DNA of 64,000 nucleotides from Phymorhynchus buccinoides. Taxonomy: Eukaryota; Mollusca; Gastropoda; Neogastropoda; Raphitomidae. The stretch is taken from NCBI GenBank assembly GCA_017654935.2, contig CM065695.1:27537286-27601285 (forward strand). The letters are read 5' to 3'. Position numbers and translations under genes: made by a program. This document shows, in pieces, positions 61,725-64,000 of the stretch (its first letter is position 1; the number at the start of each line of letters is the position of its first letter). Below the pieces are notes generated by a model. That model saw only the letters and a program-made list of their open reading frames with translations. It made no database searches and was not told where the DNA came from.

Positions 61725-62155
61725 ACGTTAACATATTCACAAAATATCACTATTTTCCCATGGGATATCTACACGTTAAAATTATTCGCAAAATATCACT
61801 ATTTTCTCATGGCATCCCAGTGTTAGGCCGCTCATAAAGGTGTGTGTGCACGTTAACAATATTCACAAAATATCACTATTTCCCTATGGCAACACAGTGA
61901 GTTGTAAGTCATATTATGAGTGGCCTAACACTGTATGTGTTGTCATGGGGAACAATTAATAGAGATATTTTGTAAATACTGTTAACATGTACACAGACCT
62001 TAATATGACTTACAACTCAATGTGTTGTCATGGGGAAATAGATACATTTTGTGAATACGTTAACGTGTAGCGAGACCTTTATGAGTGGCCTAACACTGTG
62101 TTGCCATTGGGGAAATAGAGATATTTCGTGAATATGTTAACGTCTACAGAGACCT
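61725..62155. mobile_element. palindromic repeat cluster (CACGTTAACAT / TTCACAAAATATCACTATTT)
   Basis: ATTCACAAAATATCACTATT occurs three times in the left part and its inverse (AGATATTT-GTGAATA, GTTAACGTGTA) in the right part, with GAGTGGCCTAACACTGT at the inner ends. Confidence 0.7.
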
Positions 62156-62164
62156 TAAGAGAAT

Positions 62165-62372
62165 AACGACGAAAATGGAGTTTTACGTCCTCTTGGTCTG
62201 AATCAGACACATATGCGACATTTGTAAATACAAATATGGTGGGAACAATACTGGAGGCAATGCCCGGAGGCAGTACGAAACCAGTAAAGTCCCGATTTTG
62301 TATTAATACAGATAGCTGTAGCGGTGACCACGCCTCAGTTAAACCTCATCGGCTATGGCACCGCCACAAGTT
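62165..62372 (+). mobile_element. GTCC-SINE-like repeat with full tail
   Basis: GGAGTTTTACGTCCTCTTGG through GGTGACCACGCCTCAGTTAA-ACCTCATCGGCTATGGCACC-GCC. Confidence 0.78.
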
Positions 62373-62380
62373 AGTACAGC

Positions 62381-62626
62381 TTAACCCTTTCACCGCCAGC
62401 CATATTTCAGCCAAAAATGTCCATGAAATTTACCTGGGTAGAGAATAAAATCCACCTACAGTATTGGCGATCCTTCTGTGACATATATAAAATAAGGTCT
62501 ATCCTTACTTCCCACAACTAAGACAATAGGGTCTTTGGATAATAGACCCCAATGTGATGTCTTTTAGTGACATAGGTGTTAAATCAATGTGGTGCTAAGA
62601 TGCGACTTTGGCGGTGAAAAGGTTAA
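62381..62626. mobile_element. TTAACCCTTTCACCGCC MITE, copy 8
   Basis: TTAACCCTTTCACCGCCAGC at the left, GGCGGTGAAAAGGTTAA at the right. Confidence 0.87.
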
Positions 62627-62789
62627 GAGAATTAATAAGCAAACACACGCCTTTTTTTTTTTTAAACACAGCCATCAGGAAAAAAAAAGTTTAAAAACTG
62701 AAATAGGACAAAATGAAGCACAGACAAAGCAATTACATAGCATGCAAAACGCAATCATACATAATTGTGACAGTGCATGGAAAAAACAG

Positions 62790-63400
62790 ACATCATGGAA
62801 ATTTGGGCATAAATTGAGATTTTAATGTTTCATGGTGGAGCAAAGATTCCTTGTTAATACACAGAAAACAGAATGGAAAATAGGGTTTTACGCCCTCTTC
62901 GGCCTTTCGGCCATGTGGGGCATTTGTAAATATAAAGATGGTTAGAACAATACTGGAGGCAATACCCGGAGGCAGTGCTTAAAACCAGTAAAGTCCCGAT
63001 TTTTTTTTTAATACAGATATGTGCAGCAGTAACCACGCCTCGGATAAACCTCATTACTGCCACAGTAATTGATTGAGAAAACTGAACTGAGTTGTCGTGT
63101 CTTGTTTTTATTTTATCATTATTTGAAATTTAGCATTAAAAATAGATCATTTGCAGAAATTGGGCATAGAAGATACAACTTTGTTTCTGTTGATTTGAGT
63201 TAGAAAACAATCAAATAAACAAAGAAATCATTCAAAGTTGTATTTTATGTTGTGGATACTGGTAGAATGCATACAAAAAATACACGTAAATATGCCCTAA
63301 ATAGAACATTGATATTTTGGAGGTTGTTGACTATTTTTGGCTTTTGATAAAAACATTCTGAGCGACTTAAGTAGGATTTTCCCATGCACCATCACATATG
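62790..63400. repeat. dispersed unique block, copy 2, with inserted GTCC repeat
   Basis: CATCATGGAAATTTGGGCAT through CATTCTGAGCGACTTAAG, colinear with 55165-55556 except for the insertion at about 62871-63082. Confidence 0.82.
62871..63082 (+). mobile_element. GTCC-SINE-like repeat with target-site duplication
   Basis: AGGGTTTTACGCCCTCTTCG through GTAACCACGCCTCGGATAAA-CCTCATTACTGCCACAG. GAAAAC flanks both sides, where the uninterrupted block at 55165 has a single CAGAAAAC. Confidence 0.82.
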
Positions 63401-63554
63401 AAAAAATGGAACCTAATCCGAGAGAGAGAGAGGCGGGGGTGGGGGGTGGATGGGGGGAGGGGTGACAGACAGACAGAGAGAGATAGAGAGAGAGAGGCAG
63501 CTACAGGGGAGCGTTTGGGCGAGTTAGTAAGCAATATTTAGCCCTAGAAGAAAA

Positions 63555-63846
63555 ATCTGTTTAACGTCCTCCGGTCTAGAACAGACACGTGTGGGACATT
63601 AGGCCTACTAGATATTATACAGATGGTGGGAACGATCCTGGAGGCAATGCCCGGAGGCAGTGCAACACCAGGAAAGTCCCGAATTTCTAACAATACAGAT
63701 GTGTATACCGAGTATCAAACTAAAAAATATTTAGGCCTACTAGATATTACACAGATGGTGGGAACGATCCTGGAGGCAATGCCCGGAGGCAGTGCAACAC
63801 CAGGAAAGTCCCGAATTTCTAACAATACAGATGTGTATACCGAGTA
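63555..63846 (+). mobile_element. GTCC-SINE-like repeat, partially tandem-duplicated
   Basis: A full head at 63555 (TTTAACGTCCTCCGGTCTAG); then the segment TAGGCCTACTAGATATTA through GATGTGTATACCGAGTAT occurs twice (about 63600-63718 and 63732-63846). Confidence 0.8.
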
Positions 63847-64000
63847 TACTTTATAATTATAGCCTAAGTGAATACCGGCCACTGATTTGCGAAAGAGTAG
63901 AAGGAACGTGTCATGGGCTGTTAACTTTTCCAGGAAAGGAAAAAAAAGGGGGATGACATTAGACAGAGCGAACGTAAACAGGATGGAAAACAAATTTGCA
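63847..64000. other. right edge, no feature recognised
   Basis: No exon or repeat family identified in the last 150 bases. Confidence 0.4.

Overview
This is animal nuclear DNA, most likely from a marine mollusc and possibly a gastropod. The genes have short GT-AG exons and long AT-rich introns. About 90 percent of the window is intron or intergenic sequence, packed with palindromic MITEs, SINEs, minisatellites and long (CA)n, (GA)n and poly(G) tracts. The taxon is an inference from repeat style and protein similarity; nothing in the window fixes it.

Two complete protein-coding genes can be assembled exon by exon with matching intron phases. On the minus strand, a 13-exon gene (37800 down to 8852) encodes a 971-residue FAST-kinase-family protein with FAST_1, FAST_2 and RAP domains, closest in my reading to FASTKD1, a mitochondrial RNA regulator. 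On the plus strand, an 8-exon gene (38456 to 59212) encodes a 439-residue mitochondrial ribosomal protein L38 (MRPL38, PEBP fold). They are head to head, with 655 bases between their start codons, so a shared promoter for two mitochondrial gene-expression proteins is plausible. A third gene is seen only as its last coding exon (1326-1457, plus strand), which looks like the end of a SAM domain.

Layout: 1-478, a 59-bp satellite; 1326-1457, the terminal exon, running directly into about 33 copies of a 52-bp minisatellite; 3138-8850, intergenic MITEs; 8852-37800, the FASTKD1-like gene; 37801-38455, the divergent promoter region; 38456-59212, MRPL38; 59213-64000, its 3' UTR and more MITEs and SINEs.

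The most striking pattern is that tandem arrays sit on exon boundaries and contain the splice site itself. Exon 8 of the FASTKD1-like gene has its last 43 nt plus the splice donor repeated more than 30 times in 71-bp units. Exon 2 has five extra copies of its last 57 nt, four of which still have an acceptor-like AG and a donor-like GT in phase 0. Exon 4 has partial copies beyond its donor and a second minisatellite beyond its acceptor. Exon 6 has about 27 copies of its acceptor in 33-bp units. The 52-bp array starts inside the terminal exon of the SAM-like gene. A second notable item is a SINE family whose head is the 5' end of U2 snRNA. It is present in three copies with target-site duplications, one supported by an empty-site comparison inside the window. 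A broken piggyBac element lies inside the exon-8 array at a TTAA that arose in a degenerate copy of coding sequence.
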